Below are positions 10,979 through 19,241 of a stretch of 64,000 nt of DNA, one piece after another. The position numbers and the translations under genes were made by a program. This DNA is from CAVSUB01 sp963816725. Its GTDB lineage: Bacteria > Acidobacteriota > Vicinamibacteria > Vicinamibacterales > 2-12-FULL-66-21. The stretch covers positions 1 to 64,000 of the forward strand of contig CAWFMC010000004.1 in the NCBI GenBank assembly GCA_963816725.1, written 5' to 3'. How positions within the stretch are numbered: the first letter of the stretch is position 1; every line of letters begins with the position of its first letter. The notes under the pieces are model-generated. The model saw only the letters and a program-made list of their open reading frames with translations, had not been told where the DNA came from and did no database searches.

Positions 10979-12082
10979 ATGACTGCTCCGTCCGCCGCCC
11001 CCGCACCCCAAGCCATTCCGGTCCATACCCCGTCGGCCGACTACGAGATCCACATCGGCAGCGGTAGCGCGGCGCGCCTGGGGGCGCTGCTCGACGCGGT
11101 CAAGGCGCCGGCCCGGCGGTTCCTCGTCTCCAGCCCGCCGATCTGGAAGCTGCACGGCCAGACGTTCGAGGGCCTCACGAGCGAAGCGCCGATCTTGATC
11201 CCTGATGGCGAGCGTCACAAGCGCGTCGCCACCGTCGGACGGATCTACGACGCGCTCGTTCGCGCCGCGGCGGACCGCGCCACGACGATCGTTGCCGTCG
11301 GCGGCGGAGTCGTCGGCGACACCGCGGGCTTCGCCGCTGCAACCTTCCTGCGCGGCGTCCCCGTCGTCCAGGTGCCGACGACGTTGCTGGCCCAGGTGGA
11401 TAGCGCGATCGGCGGCAAGGTCGGCGTGAACCATCCGCTGGGCAAGAACCTGATCGGCGCGTTCCATCAGCCACTGGCCGTGGCGATCGACCCCGACCTC
11501 CTGAGCACGCTTCCCCGCCGCGAGTTTCGCGCCGGTCTGTACGAGGTCGTCAAGTACGGCATGATCGCCAGCCGTCCGCTGTTCGACCGCCTCGTCTCCG
11601 ACCTGCCAGCGATATTCAAACGGGAGCCGGCCCTGCTCGCCGACGTGATCGGCGAGTCCTGCCGGATCAAGGCGGCGGTGGTCTCGGCAGACGAGCGCGA
11701 AAGCGGCCCGCGCCGCGCCTTGAACTTCGGCCACACCATGGGACACGCCCTCGAGGCACTCACCCAGTACAAGCGCTTCCGGCACGGCGAGGCGGTCGCG
11801 TACGGGATGCTGGCGGCGTGCGAGCTGGCCGTGGCGCGCGGAGCGCTGGATCCGTCCGCTCGTGACGCCCTGCGCGAGCTGATTACCCGCATGGGTCCGC
11901 TGCCCGTGGTCACGGACCTCTCGGCCGGTGAGGCGGTCGAGGCCGCCGGGCGCGACAAGAAGATCGTCGGGGGCCGGCTGCACTTCGTGCTGCCCACGGC
12001 GATCGGCACGACGCTGACCGTGACAGACGTGACGGGCGAGGAGCTGGCGCGCGCGACCGAGGCGATTGGACTGAAGCGGTAG
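10979..12082 (+). CDS. aroB: 3-dehydroquinate synthase
   Basis: 367-residue enzyme converting DAHP to 3-dehydroquinate in the shikimate pathway, using NAD and a divalent metal. NAD-binding GGGVVGD is at 108-114 and the active-site run DSAIGGKVGVN at 141-151. Metal ligands are expected in LYEVVKYG, NFGHTMGHA and FRHGEAVAYG. The frame is open upstream into nadB antisense. The ATG at 10979 is chosen because it gives the family length and clears the nadB start. It converges with the regulator gene: its TAG is directly followed by that gene's stop, making TAGCTA. Confidence 0.96.
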   Translation: MTAPSAAPAPQAIPVHTPSADYEIHIGSGSAARLGALLDAVKAPARRFLVSSPPIWKLHGQTFEGLTSEAPILIPDGERHKRVATVGRIYDALVRAAADRATTIVAVGGGVVGDTAGFAAATFLRGVPVVQVPTTLLAQVDSAIGGKVGVNHPLGKNLIGAFHQPLAVAIDPDLLSTLPRREFRAGLYEVVKYGMIASRPLFDRLVSDLPAIFKREPALLADVIGESCRIKAAVVSADERESGPRRALNFGHTMGHALEALTQYKRFRHGEAVAYGMLAACELAVARGALDPSARDALRELITRMGPLPVVTDLSAGEAVEAAGRDKKIVGGRLHFVLPTAIGTTLTVTDVTGEELARATEAIGLKR

Positions 12083-13471
12083 CTACTCGAGACGGTGCTC
12101 GCGGATCTTCACGAGCAGCATCTTGTAGCTGATGTGCAGGAGCTCTGAGGCGCGACCCTTGTTGCCGTCCGCCTCGCGCAGCGCGGTCTCGATTTTCTGA
12201 CGCTCGACTTCCGCGACGACCCGCCGGGTGGCTTCGGCGAGAGTCCCCGACAAATCGATCTGGGCCCACGGGCTGGGCGGCGGCTCAGGCTCCGGTGGCG
12301 CCAGCGACAGATTCAGGTGGCGCGGCTGGATCGCCTCGGACTCCGCGAGGATGACGGCCCGCTCGATGCAATTCTGCAGCTCGCGCACGTTGCCCGGCCA
12401 GCGATAGGCCTGGAGCAGCTCGATCGCACCTTGCGAGAACGACAGCGTCCGCTTCTTCATGTCGCGGCAGAAGCGCTCGACGAAGAAGCGGGCCAGCAGC
12501 GGAATGTCTCCGGGACGCTCGCGCAGCGGCGGCACGGTGATCGGAAAGACTGAGAGCCGGAAATAGAGATCCTCGCGGAACCGCCGCGCCGCGATGGCCG
12601 CTTTGAGGGCCCGATTGGTCGCGGCAACGAGGCGCACGTCGATCTGGACCAGCGACGTGCCGCCCACCCGCTCGAACCGCCGCTCCTCGAGCGCTCGCAG
12701 GATCTTGGCCTGCAGCGGCAGCGGCATTTCCCCGATCTCATCGAGAAACAGCGTGCCGCGGTGGGCCATCTCGAACTTGCCGATCTTGCGGGCCACGGCG
12801 CCGGTGAAGGCCCCCTTCTCGTAGCCGAAGAGCTCGGTCTCGAGCAGGTTCTCCGGAATGGCCGCGCAGTTGATCGCGACGAACGGGGCCTCGGCGCGCG
12901 GACTGAGCGCATGCAGCGATCGCGCAAACAGTTCTTTGCCGGTGCCGCTCTCGCCCTCGATGAGGACGGTGGTATCGGTCGCCGCCGCCCGCTGCAGCGA
13001 CGCGAACAGTTTCCGCAGCGACGGATCCTCGCCGACCAGCTGCGGCGCGCCGCGGCGGATCGCGAGCTCCTCCTTCATCAGAAAATTCTCGGTCGCCAGG
13101 CGCCGCTGCTCGAGCGCGCGGCTGACCAGCAGCATCAGGTGATCGGGATCGACCGGCTTGGCGAGAAAGTCGAGCGCGCCTTCCTTCATCGCCGCCACGG
13201 CATCCTCGATGCTGCCGTAGGCGGTCATCACGATCACCGGCACGTCGGGATCGATCTCCTTCGACGCGCGCAGCACGCCGAAGCCGTCCCCCTCCGGCAG
13301 TCGCAGATCGGACAGCACCAGCGACGGCTGGCTCTGCTGCATCAGCCGCACCGCCTCCGGCTGGTCGCGCGCCTCGATGACGGTATGCCCCGGACGTTCC
13401 AGGGCATGCCGCAGCATCGTGCGCAGCGAATCCTTGTCTTCGACGATGAGGATTTGGGCGGGGGCGTTCAC
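12083..13471 (-). CDS. Sigma-54-dependent response regulator (NtrC family)
   Basis: 462-residue transcription activator. The receiver domain (about 1-120) has the phosphoacceptor in VLSDLRLPEGDG and the conserved KP. The AAA+ domain has Walker A GESGTGKE, the sigma-54 contact loop GAFTGA, Walker B LFLDEIGEMP and the RFREDLYFRL arginine region. A Fis-type helix-turn-helix (GNKGRASELLHISYKMLLVKI) ends it. The GTG at 13471 is preferred: it begins VNAPAQILIVEDK and avoids the 26-bp overlap that the ATG at 13507 would make with the upstream gene. No cognate kinase adjoins; the orphan kinase at 21953-23224 is a candidate. Confidence 0.93.
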   Translation of the reverse strand: MNAPAQILIVEDKDSLRTMLRHALERPGHTVIEARDQPEAVRLMQQSQPSLVLSDLRLPEGDGFGVLRASKEIDPDVPVIVMTAYGSIEDAVAAMKEGALDFLAKPVDPDHLMLLVSRALEQRRLATENFLMKEELAIRRGAPQLVGEDPSLRKLFASLQRAAATDTTVLIEGESGTGKELFARSLHALSPRAEAPFVAINCAAIPENLLETELFGYEKGAFTGAVARKIGKFEMAHRGTLFLDEIGEMPLPLQAKILRALEERRFERVGGTSLVQIDVRLVAATNRALKAAIAARRFREDLYFRLSVFPITVPPLRERPGDIPLLARFFVERFCRDMKKRTLSFSQGAIELLQAYRWPGNVRELQNCIERAVILAESEAIQPRHLNLSLAPPEPEPPPSPWAQIDLSGTLAEATRRVVAEVERQKIETALREADGNKGRASELLHISYKMLLVKIREHRLE

Positions 13472-13481
13472 GCGGAAGGGG

Positions 13482-14045
13482 TCAGCGGAGCCAGCCCGGT
13501 GGCACACTGGCCTTGCGCGCGTCTTCTTCGATGTCCTCGATCTTCTTCTTGAGGTCGGTGATCTCGGTGCGGACCCGCTCCATCTCGACGATGGCCCTCT
13601 GGCGATCCTCGCCGATCCGTGCGCGCTGATAGGGATCGTCGCGGCCTACGAAGTCGGACGCCAGGCCGTTGACGCGTGCCTGCAGCGCATCGAGCAGGAC
13701 CTCGTCCCGGTGCAGCCGTTCCCGCGGCTCGGTGATGCGGGCTCGCCACCAGGCTTCGTCCTTGACCGGCTCCTTCGCCTCCTGCGCCGTATCCGTCGGC
13801 TGCGCGGCTGCGTCAGGCTTGCCCGCGTTCGTGTCCGCCGGCGCCGCGACAATGGGCGGGGGCCCGACCTTCGGAAGATCCTCGTTGGTCAGCACCTTGG
13901 TCGGAGGCGGCGTCGTTTTACGGCGATCCTGCTCACGCTTCGCGACCTCCGCGAGCGGAGGCGTTTGCGCTGCTGACACGGCGCCGCCGAGCAGGACGGC
14001 GGCGATCGTTCCGGGGACGATACGGCCGGAAAGGAGGAATGTCAT
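13482..14045 (-). CDS. Predicted exported coiled-coil protein, unknown function
   Basis: 187 residues, family not recognised. A hydrophobic signal-like N-terminus (about 9-26, ending SAAQ) is followed by a Pro/Thr/Ala-rich linker and then a charged helical region (about 100-178: REIT/ERVRTEITDLKKKIEDIEEDARKA-like) typical of a short coiled coil. It ends 11 bp before the GTG of the NtrC-type regulator, so the two are probably one transcript. A periplasmic role is inferred from the signal only. Confidence 0.7.
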   Translation of the reverse strand: MTFLLSGRIVPGTIAAVLLGGAVSAAQTPPLAEVAKREQDRRKTTPPPTKVLTNEDLPKVGPPPIVAAPADTNAGKPDAAAQPTDTAQEAKEPVKDEAWWRARITEPRERLHRDEVLLDALQARVNGLASDFVGRDDPYQRARIGEDRQRAIVEMERVRTEITDLKKKIEDIEEDARKASVPPGWLR

Positions 14046-14122
14046 AGGAGGTTAGACCTGCGCGGGAGCTAATACCATATTAACAGAGCCCTCACGCGAG
14101 ACCGCGGCCAATCAAGCCTTCA

Positions 14123-14764
14123 TCACCGCGGATCCTTCCATGAAAGCACCCGGATCGTGCCCGGCGTCACCCGCGATACCGCGAGCTCCACCGCTCTGTG
14201 CGCACCTGACACACCGTACGCCTCCGCATACACGATGAGCTGACCATTCGCGTCGCTCTCGGGATCCCCATCACCGTCCCCACCGTCGTCGGCGACGTGA
14301 ATCAGGACGTAGGCCGGTGGTGAGGTCACGCCGGGCGGGAGCAGCGCGCGGATGTCTGCGTGGCCGAATAGCCGCCACACGGGACTGTCTGCCCCGAAAC
14401 CCGGACCGTATGTGACCGCGCTCGCCGTCTGACGCGCCGCCGTCAGCACGGGCACCGACAACGACCGTCCATCCGGCGCCCGCACCATCGTCTCACCGTC
14501 GTCAAACGTGGCGGTGACGTTGCCCGGCGGTGCGGCGAGGACCGTGCTCCAATCGGCGATCGTCGCCAGCTCGCCGATGGCACGCTGACCCGCGGCCTCG
14601 GCGGCATACATCGCCTCCATTGACGCACGAGTGTTCCCGGTAATCACCAGGTCGGTCGAGGACGACATGACCATGGTGGTCGCGATGGCCGTGACGAGCG
14701 CCGCTGTGACGAGCGCCATCAGCAACGCCACTCCACGCTCATCATGTCTCTGCCGCATTCGCAT
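14123..14764 (-). CDS. PilX-like minor pilin, last gene of the minus-strand cassette
   Basis: 213 residues. The start MRMRQRHDERGVALLMALV matches the N-terminus of PilX-type pilus assembly proteins: ERGVALLMALV then a membrane helix to about 35. A GGGGGAG ribosome site 3-8 nt before this ATG fixes the start and rejects the open extension upstream. The rest is soluble, with an acidic Gly/Asp run (DDGGDGDGDPESD) that could bind calcium. It is separated from the PilW-like gene by a 355-bp spacer filled with heptamer arrays, so co-transcription with the cassette is uncertain. Confidence 0.75.
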   Translation of the reverse strand: MRMRQRHDERGVALLMALVTAALVTAIATTMVMSSSTDLVITGNTRASMEAMYAAEAAGQRAIGELATIADWSTVLAAPPGNVTATFDDGETMVRAPDGRSLSVPVLTAARQTASAVTYGPGFGADSPVWRLFGHADIRALLPPGVTSPPAYVLIHVADDGGDGDGDPESDANGQLIVYAEAYGVSGAHRAVELAVSRVTPGTIRVLSWKDPR

Positions 14765-14850
14765 GGCTCCCCCTGATATGGGTCCTACGCCTTGGCAGAA
14801 AAGGTGAACACGCATCCTGCATGGCACATGGCACGTGCACATCGCTCGTC

Positions 14851-14878
14851 GCAGATGGCAGATGGCAGATGGCAGATG
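14851..14878. repeat. Heptamer array GCAGATG, 4 units
   Basis: Four perfect GCAGATG units, the same unit (different phase) as the ATGGCAG array at 45959. It shares the spacer with a second array at 14965-15062. Confidence 0.95.
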
Positions 14879-14964
14879 TGAACACGCTCGTCACCTTGCC
14901 CGACTTCATCGTGCCGTTTCACCCCCTTTGCGCATTCCCACCGTCGCGGGCATCCTGGTCCTCC

Positions 14965-15062
14965 GGTTCCGGGTCCCTGGTTCCCGGTCCCCCGTCCCTG
15001 GACTGAGCCGTCCCGAGTCCCGAGTCGGGCGTCCGAGTCCCGGATCCCGAGTCCCGGCTCCG
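14965..15062. repeat. Drifting heptamer array, 14 units
   Basis: Period-7 series GGTTCCG, GGTCCCT, GGTTCCC, GGTCCCC, CGTCCCT, GGACTGA, GCCGTCC, CGAGTCC, CGAGTCG, GGCGTCC, GAGTCCC, GGATCCC, GAGTCCC, GGCTCCG. Units vary but the register holds across 98 bp. It ends 57 bp from the stop of the PilW-like gene. Confidence 0.85.
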
Positions 15063-15119
15063 TGACTCTGGGGTTCTCGATCTCGGACGTGCAGCGGAGC
15101 TCCTCCGAGATCCGAGAGT

Positions 15120-16199
15120 TCACCTGGTCGATTGCAGGTTCCGCGGCGTCACGTCGAACGTCACCTCCACGTCAGGAACAGCCCCGATCCCGCCTGGGCT
15201 GAGCCCGGCATTGGCGTAGTCCGGACCTGAAGCGCGGACCAGACGATCCGACGCCTGGGCCCGAATCGTCACTCGGATTCTGCGGATCCGCAGGAGGTCG
15301 CCATCGAAGCGATGCGGCGCGAGCCCGCAGGACGGTCCGTCGGTAAGCTGCGCCGAGCCGACCGGCGCGGGAGTCGCGGCGCCGTAGTCCGTCAACAGAG
15401 GCACTGGCGGCACACCCGCCGCATAGACGCAGTTGTCAAGGCCCGCCGGAGGCCGCGGCACGCTCGCCGGCCATGGATCGGCGAAGTACTCGAATTTGAG
15501 CGCCACGATGTTCTCGGCCAGCGCCACATCAGTCTGGTAGCCGTCGTACATCATCAGGCGATGCGTGGCGGCATCCAGGTAGTACACACGTTGATGAATG
15601 GGCAGCACCTGCGTGTCGGCGCGCGGGTAGGCCTGGGAGAGCGGGAGATCGGGCGGGCCATGCGTCAGCCCGGCAGATAGTCCCGAGACCGAGAAGGTGT
15701 CGTACCCATCGCCGACGTTCTCGGTCCGGACGATGAGCGCGCGAGTGCCAGGCTCGAACCCGCAAAGGCCGCTGGACGGACAGCCGAGCGCGGTGGGATC
15801 GAGCGGCACGTCGACATCCGGCGTCGCCATGTCCAGCGCCAGCGCCGCAGCGGCGGCGCCGGCGTCCACGTAGAGGATCGTGATCCGCTCGTCGAAGAAC
15901 GACAGCTCGGGGTCGGCGCGCCTCGCGCCGGTGCGCATGGGCAGCACCGCAGGAATCAGGTTGGACAGCGGGCCGGCGGTCGCGCCATGCACGGTGCCCG
16001 CACCGGCCATCAGGAGGTCGCGCTGCAGCATGTCAGCGGCCACCCGGACGCGCTGCCGTAGATCGGCGGCCTCAGGCTGGGCCCGCGCAATCCGCTGGCC
16101 GTCGGCGATCACTCGCAACAGCACCATGAATGCCGAGGCCAGAATCGCGCACGCAACCAGGACCTCGACGAGCGTGAAGCCGCGTTCCTCCCTGCTCAC
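15120..16199 (-). CDS. PilW-like prepilin
   Basis: 359 residues starting at GTG 16199: VSREERGFTLVEVLV is a class III leader cut before Phe with Glu at +5, followed by the hydrophobic N-terminal helix. The GTG overlaps the previous gene's TGA as GTGA, which supports this start over the upstream ATG at 16409. The large C-terminal domain is typical of PilW-type minor pilins that prime pilus assembly (VYYLDAATHRLMMYDG, ENIVALKFEYF and RIRRIRVTIRAQ). Cysteines at CPSSGLC and elsewhere may form disulfides. Confidence 0.85.
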   Translation of the reverse strand: MSREERGFTLVEVLVACAILASAFMVLLRVIADGQRIARAQPEAADLRQRVRVAADMLQRDLLMAGAGTVHGATAGPLSNLIPAVLPMRTGARRADPELSFFDERITILYVDAGAAAAALALDMATPDVDVPLDPTALGCPSSGLCGFEPGTRALIVRTENVGDGYDTFSVSGLSAGLTHGPPDLPLSQAYPRADTQVLPIHQRVYYLDAATHRLMMYDGYQTDVALAENIVALKFEYFADPWPASVPRPPAGLDNCVYAAGVPPVPLLTDYGAATPAPVGSAQLTDGPSCGLAPHRFDGDLLRIRRIRVTIRAQASDRLVRASGPDYANAGLSPGGIGAVPDVEVTFDVTPRNLQSTR

Positions 16200-16780
16200 C
16201 GCACGCTCCTCGTCACCATCGTCGTCAACAGCACGTCCTCGCCGTTCCAGGCGGTGATCGCCGAGGGCGACCGGGTCCGCGAGGCGCGCATCGTCGTGAC
16301 CAGCACCTCGAAGGCGATGACCCGTGCGGGATCGGCCGGCAAACGGTGGATGCTCCAGCGCCGGACGTAGGCGGCGCTGGCCGGCGGCGATCCTCCACCT
16401 CCCACCCATCGCCCACGTCCATCGAAGTAGTCGACGTACGGCGGCGTATCGCGATCGAGTGTGCCGGCCGGTGATTCCGAGAGCCCGGCGCCTCCGGGGC
16501 TCATCGGATCGGCACTCACGTCAGTCACGAAGTCCGTCCGGGGCAGCGGCAGACCGGAGGCATCCAGCTCGAAGCGCCATTCGAGACTGCGAAGCTGCTC
16601 CATCTTGCCGGCCGCCAGCGCGAGCCCGATCGTGCGATCGCGCGCCACGCGGCCGCCGTCGATCGCCACGGTGAACAACCACACGACGCCGAGCGACATC
16701 ACCACGAGGAGCGACAGCGCGACGAGGACTTCGATCAGCGTGAAGCCGGCTTCCGGTAGCCGCGCGCGCGACGAGCACAT
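16196..16780 (-). CDS. PilV-like prepilin, first gene of the minus-strand cassette
   Basis: 194 residues with leader MCSSRARLPEAG cut before FTLIEVLVALSLLVV, the canonical prepilin peptidase site and membrane helix. Length, GKMEQLRSLEWR after the helix and position before a PilW-like gene fit PilV-type minor pilins (type IV pilus modification protein). It is coupled to the next gene through a GTGA overlap. An inverted repeat CTGGC-TCCT-GCCAG sits about 20 bp upstream of its start. Confidence 0.85.
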   Translation of the reverse strand: MCSSRARLPEAGFTLIEVLVALSLLVVMSLGVVWLFTVAIDGGRVARDRTIGLALAAGKMEQLRSLEWRFELDASGLPLPRTDFVTDVSADPMSPGGAGLSESPAGTLDRDTPPYVDYFDGRGRWVGGGGSPPASAAYVRRWSIHRLPADPARVIAFEVLVTTMRASRTRSPSAITAWNGEDVLLTTMVTRSVR

Positions 16781-17264
16781 GTCGTCACGTGTGCAACACT
16801 GGCTCCTGCCAGTAACACGGTCAATTCCGGCGTAATTTGGCGGGTGTGTTCAGAACCTCGCGAGGATGTACGCAGCAGGTGCTGAGGAGGTGAGGTCAAG
16901 CGTGGCAGGAACTGCTACGGCGGGCGTTCGGACTGTGGCCGGTTGCGACTGAGCTGCCGCGGCGCTCGCACCTCAGTCGACGCGGTCATGCGGGCGGAGG
17001 GAGGTTACTCAGCGCCGAGACCCAAGGGCAAATGACTCGTCTATGCCGCGTGGTCGCGTATGCCGCGAGGTCGCAGTATGCCGCCGCGGCTCGACGTGAC
17101 GCTTGTAGGTCCGGCGCGCACAAAAGCGTGATTCGCGACCCAAGCTCGCACATACGAAATTCGCTGGAAGCTTGACCTCTTGTCGTAACCCGCATCAACA
17201 CCACGGCTTACGAGTCGGTCGCCGGCACAGGTCAATGGCCGGGCCATTGCACAGCTTGGGCGGC
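16781..17264. other. Divergent spacer between the two minor-pilin cassettes
   Basis: 484 bp with no credible gene. It must carry the promoters of both cassettes, but no consensus sigma-70 or sigma-54 site stands out. It contains a CTGGC-TCCT-GCCAG dyad near 16800 and a 17-bp tandem repeat at 17042. Confidence 0.6.
17042..17089. repeat. 17-bp tandem repeat, about 2.5 copies
   Basis: TATGCCGCGTGGTCGCG, then TATGCCGCGAGGTCGCAG, then a partial TATGCCGCCGCGG. Direct spaced copies in a divergent promoter region could be activator sites or simple duplication. Confidence 0.7.
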
Positions 17265-17867
17265 ATGAGGATCCGTCGGTGTCCGTATGTAGCGGCCGCG
17301 GCCCGCAACAGCGCGGGCTTCTCGTTGCTCGAATTGCTGACCGTTGTGGCGATCATCGGGACGATGGCGGCGGTGTCCGTTCCGACTCTCCTAGGGGCGA
17401 TCGCCCATGCGAAATTGCGCGGAGCGTCCAGCAGCCTGGCTGGGCTCATTCAGAGCGGCCGCATGCAGGCGGTCAAACGAAACAGAACATTGACGGTCCA
17501 CTTCGTACGGCAAGGCGGCGTGCCGTTCGCCTTCGCCAAGGACGCGACCGACCCGTCGACATCGCCCGGCACTGATCTGCAGGTCCAATTGGGCGGATCC
17601 GCGTTTCAGGTGGCGGTGCCCACCGGCGCTCAGGCGGCGGCGCTGACCTCCACCGTCCTGAGTTACACGCCATTGAATTACCCGGATCTGCCCTCGTTCA
17701 ACCCGCGCGGGTTGCCGTGCAAGTACGTGTCCGGCGTATGCACGCCCGCCGGTTTCGTCTATTACATGACTGACACCAGCCACGCGCACGCTTGGACAGC
17801 GGTGAGCATTTCGCCCGGTGGCCGGATCAAGCAGTGGCTCTGGGACGGCAGAACCTGGATGGATTGA
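17265..17867 (+). CDS. GspH/FimT-type prepilin
   Basis: 200 residues with leader MRIRRCPYVAAAARNSAG cut before FSLLELLTVVAIIGTMAAV, the strongest prepilin motif of the plus-strand cassette. The C-terminal domain is of FimT/GspH size and ends in KQWLWDGRTWMD. The ATG at 17265 is preferred over 17235 because it gives a normal leader length. Its stop is 1 bp from the next ATG. Confidence 0.8.
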   Translation: MRIRRCPYVAAAARNSAGFSLLELLTVVAIIGTMAAVSVPTLLGAIAHAKLRGASSSLAGLIQSGRMQAVKRNRTLTVHFVRQGGVPFAFAKDATDPSTSPGTDLQVQLGGSAFQVAVPTGAQAAALTSTVLSYTPLNYPDLPSFNPRGLPCKYVSGVCTPAGFVYYMTDTSHAHAWTAVSISPGGRIKQWLWDGRTWMD

Positions 17868-17868
17868 C

Positions 17869-18459
17869 ATGGAGCACACCCACATGCCGACCTTCGCCAT
17901 GGAGCGCACCGTGGGAAGGGCCGGCACGATCGGCCGCGACCCCGGAAATGCGTCGGCGGGATTTGCCCTCACGGAGTTGCTGATCGCCGCGGTCGTCATG
18001 ACAGTCGGCGGGCTCGGTGCGTACGGAATCATCATCATGGCGATCGGTTCGAACACCCGGAACCTGCACGACAGCACGATGACCATGCTGACCAATGCGG
18101 TGATCGAGCAGGTGAACTCCACGCTGGTGGGCAGCGGGACGGCGGCATTGAGCGATTGTCAAGGCACGATCTTTACGATCGCGACGGCGCCCGGCGGCGC
18201 CGCATTGCAGAACGGCCCGGGCAGCGACGTCGACTTCGCCGCCAGTGCGCCCGACGAATATCACATGGATTACACCGTTACCTCGCCGTGCGCAGCGTCC
18301 GGCAAGAAGCAGGCGACGTACGACGTGCGCTGGCACGTCGATCAAATCGGCGCCGCCAGCGGCACGCCGAGCAACTCGTTTCTGGTCACGGTTGCCGCCA
18401 AGCGAAGAGGATTTTCCCTGCCGATTAACGTACGCGTGGTAGTCGGCCGGCCCGAGTAG
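17869..18459 (+). CDS. Prepilin-like protein (PilV position)
   Basis: 196 residues. After a longer leader (to about 32) comes AGFALTELLIAAVVMTVGGL, a prepilin-like cut site and helix with Leu-Thr in place of the usual Thr-Leu. The soluble domain is small, with two cysteines (DCQG, SPCAASGKK). The place between a FimT-like and a PilW-like gene matches PilV in minor-pilin operons. The leader contains further Met codons (17884, 17899), so the exact start is open. Confidence 0.7.
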   Translation: MEHTHMPTFAMERTVGRAGTIGRDPGNASAGFALTELLIAAVVMTVGGLGAYGIIIMAIGSNTRNLHDSTMTMLTNAVIEQVNSTLVGSGTAALSDCQGTIFTIATAPGGAALQNGPGSDVDFAASAPDEYHMDYTVTSPCAASGKKQATYDVRWHVDQIGAASGTPSNSFLVTVAAKRRGFSLPINVRVVVGRPE

Positions 18460-18475
18460 CGGGCGAGAGAATTCC

Positions 18476-19225
18476 ATGCACATGCGCCAAGGCGAATCCG
18501 GGTTCTCGCTGATCGAGCTGGTGGTGACGATGGGGATCTTCACGATCATCATGGGAGTCATGTTCCAGCAGATTCAGCAGGCGCAGCACTCGTCCGTCGC
18601 CGAGCGCGCCAAGCTGGACACGTTCCAGGAAGCACGCGCGTTCATGGACCTCATCTCCCGCGACCTTCACGAAGCCGGGTATCCGAGCTCTCGGAGCTTT
18701 GCTCCCGGCGTGCTGACGGTGAATCCGATGCTGCCCAGGAGCCCGTATGCGGCCGATTCCCGTGTCGCCGTCGGCCTGACGAAAGTCGGCCCGGGAGACT
18801 TGTGGTTCGAGGGGGACGTCGACGGGACCGGAACCGTCTCGGTCGTGCAGTATCGAGTCGACCCGACGGGCAACAACTGCCCCTGTCTGCGGCGCAGCCA
18901 GCAGCCGAAGGCCAGCATCGATCCGCTCGCCCAGGTTCCGGTGTATCAGGTGGAGGTGCAGAACGTGAGGAACGGGACCGCGCAAGACCCGATCTTCTTC
19001 GCCTTCAGCCATGGATCGACCGGCACGCCTTTGACGCTGCCGATTGATTTCAATGCCAATCCGGCAACCCTCAGCGCGGTAGACACCATCAAGGTGCTGT
19101 TGACGGTCGAATCCGGCACCCGCGATCCCCAGACCTCGATCAGACCGATCGATACGTTGATTTCCACGGTACGGCTGAACAACTGTTCGTCAGCCGGCAG
19201 CGGCCAATTCTTGAGCTGTCGGTGA
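18476..19225 (+). CDS. PilW-like prepilin of the plus-strand cassette
   Basis: 249 residues with a short leader MHMRQGESG cut before FSLIELVVTMGIFTIIM, then a PilW-type domain (FQEARAFMDLISRDLHEAGYP is the family's conserved post-helix region). Paired cysteines NNCPCLRR and NNCSS may form disulfides. It begins 16 bp after the previous stop and is followed 16 bp later by the large PilX-like gene. Confidence 0.85.
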   Translation: MHMRQGESGFSLIELVVTMGIFTIIMGVMFQQIQQAQHSSVAERAKLDTFQEARAFMDLISRDLHEAGYPSSRSFAPGVLTVNPMLPRSPYAADSRVAVGLTKVGPGDLWFEGDVDGTGTVSVVQYRVDPTGNNCPCLRRSQQPKASIDPLAQVPVYQVEVQNVRNGTAQDPIFFAFSHGSTGTPLTLPIDFNANPATLSAVDTIKVLLTVESGTRDPQTSIRPIDTLISTVRLNNCSSAGSGQFLSCR

Positions 19226-19241
19226 GGCCAGGAGGGCCCCG

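Noticed and set aside
16781..17264. Sigma-54 promoter for the minor pilins
   Set aside because: TGGCAGGA-like strings near 16810 and 16902 have the wrong spacing between GG and GC.
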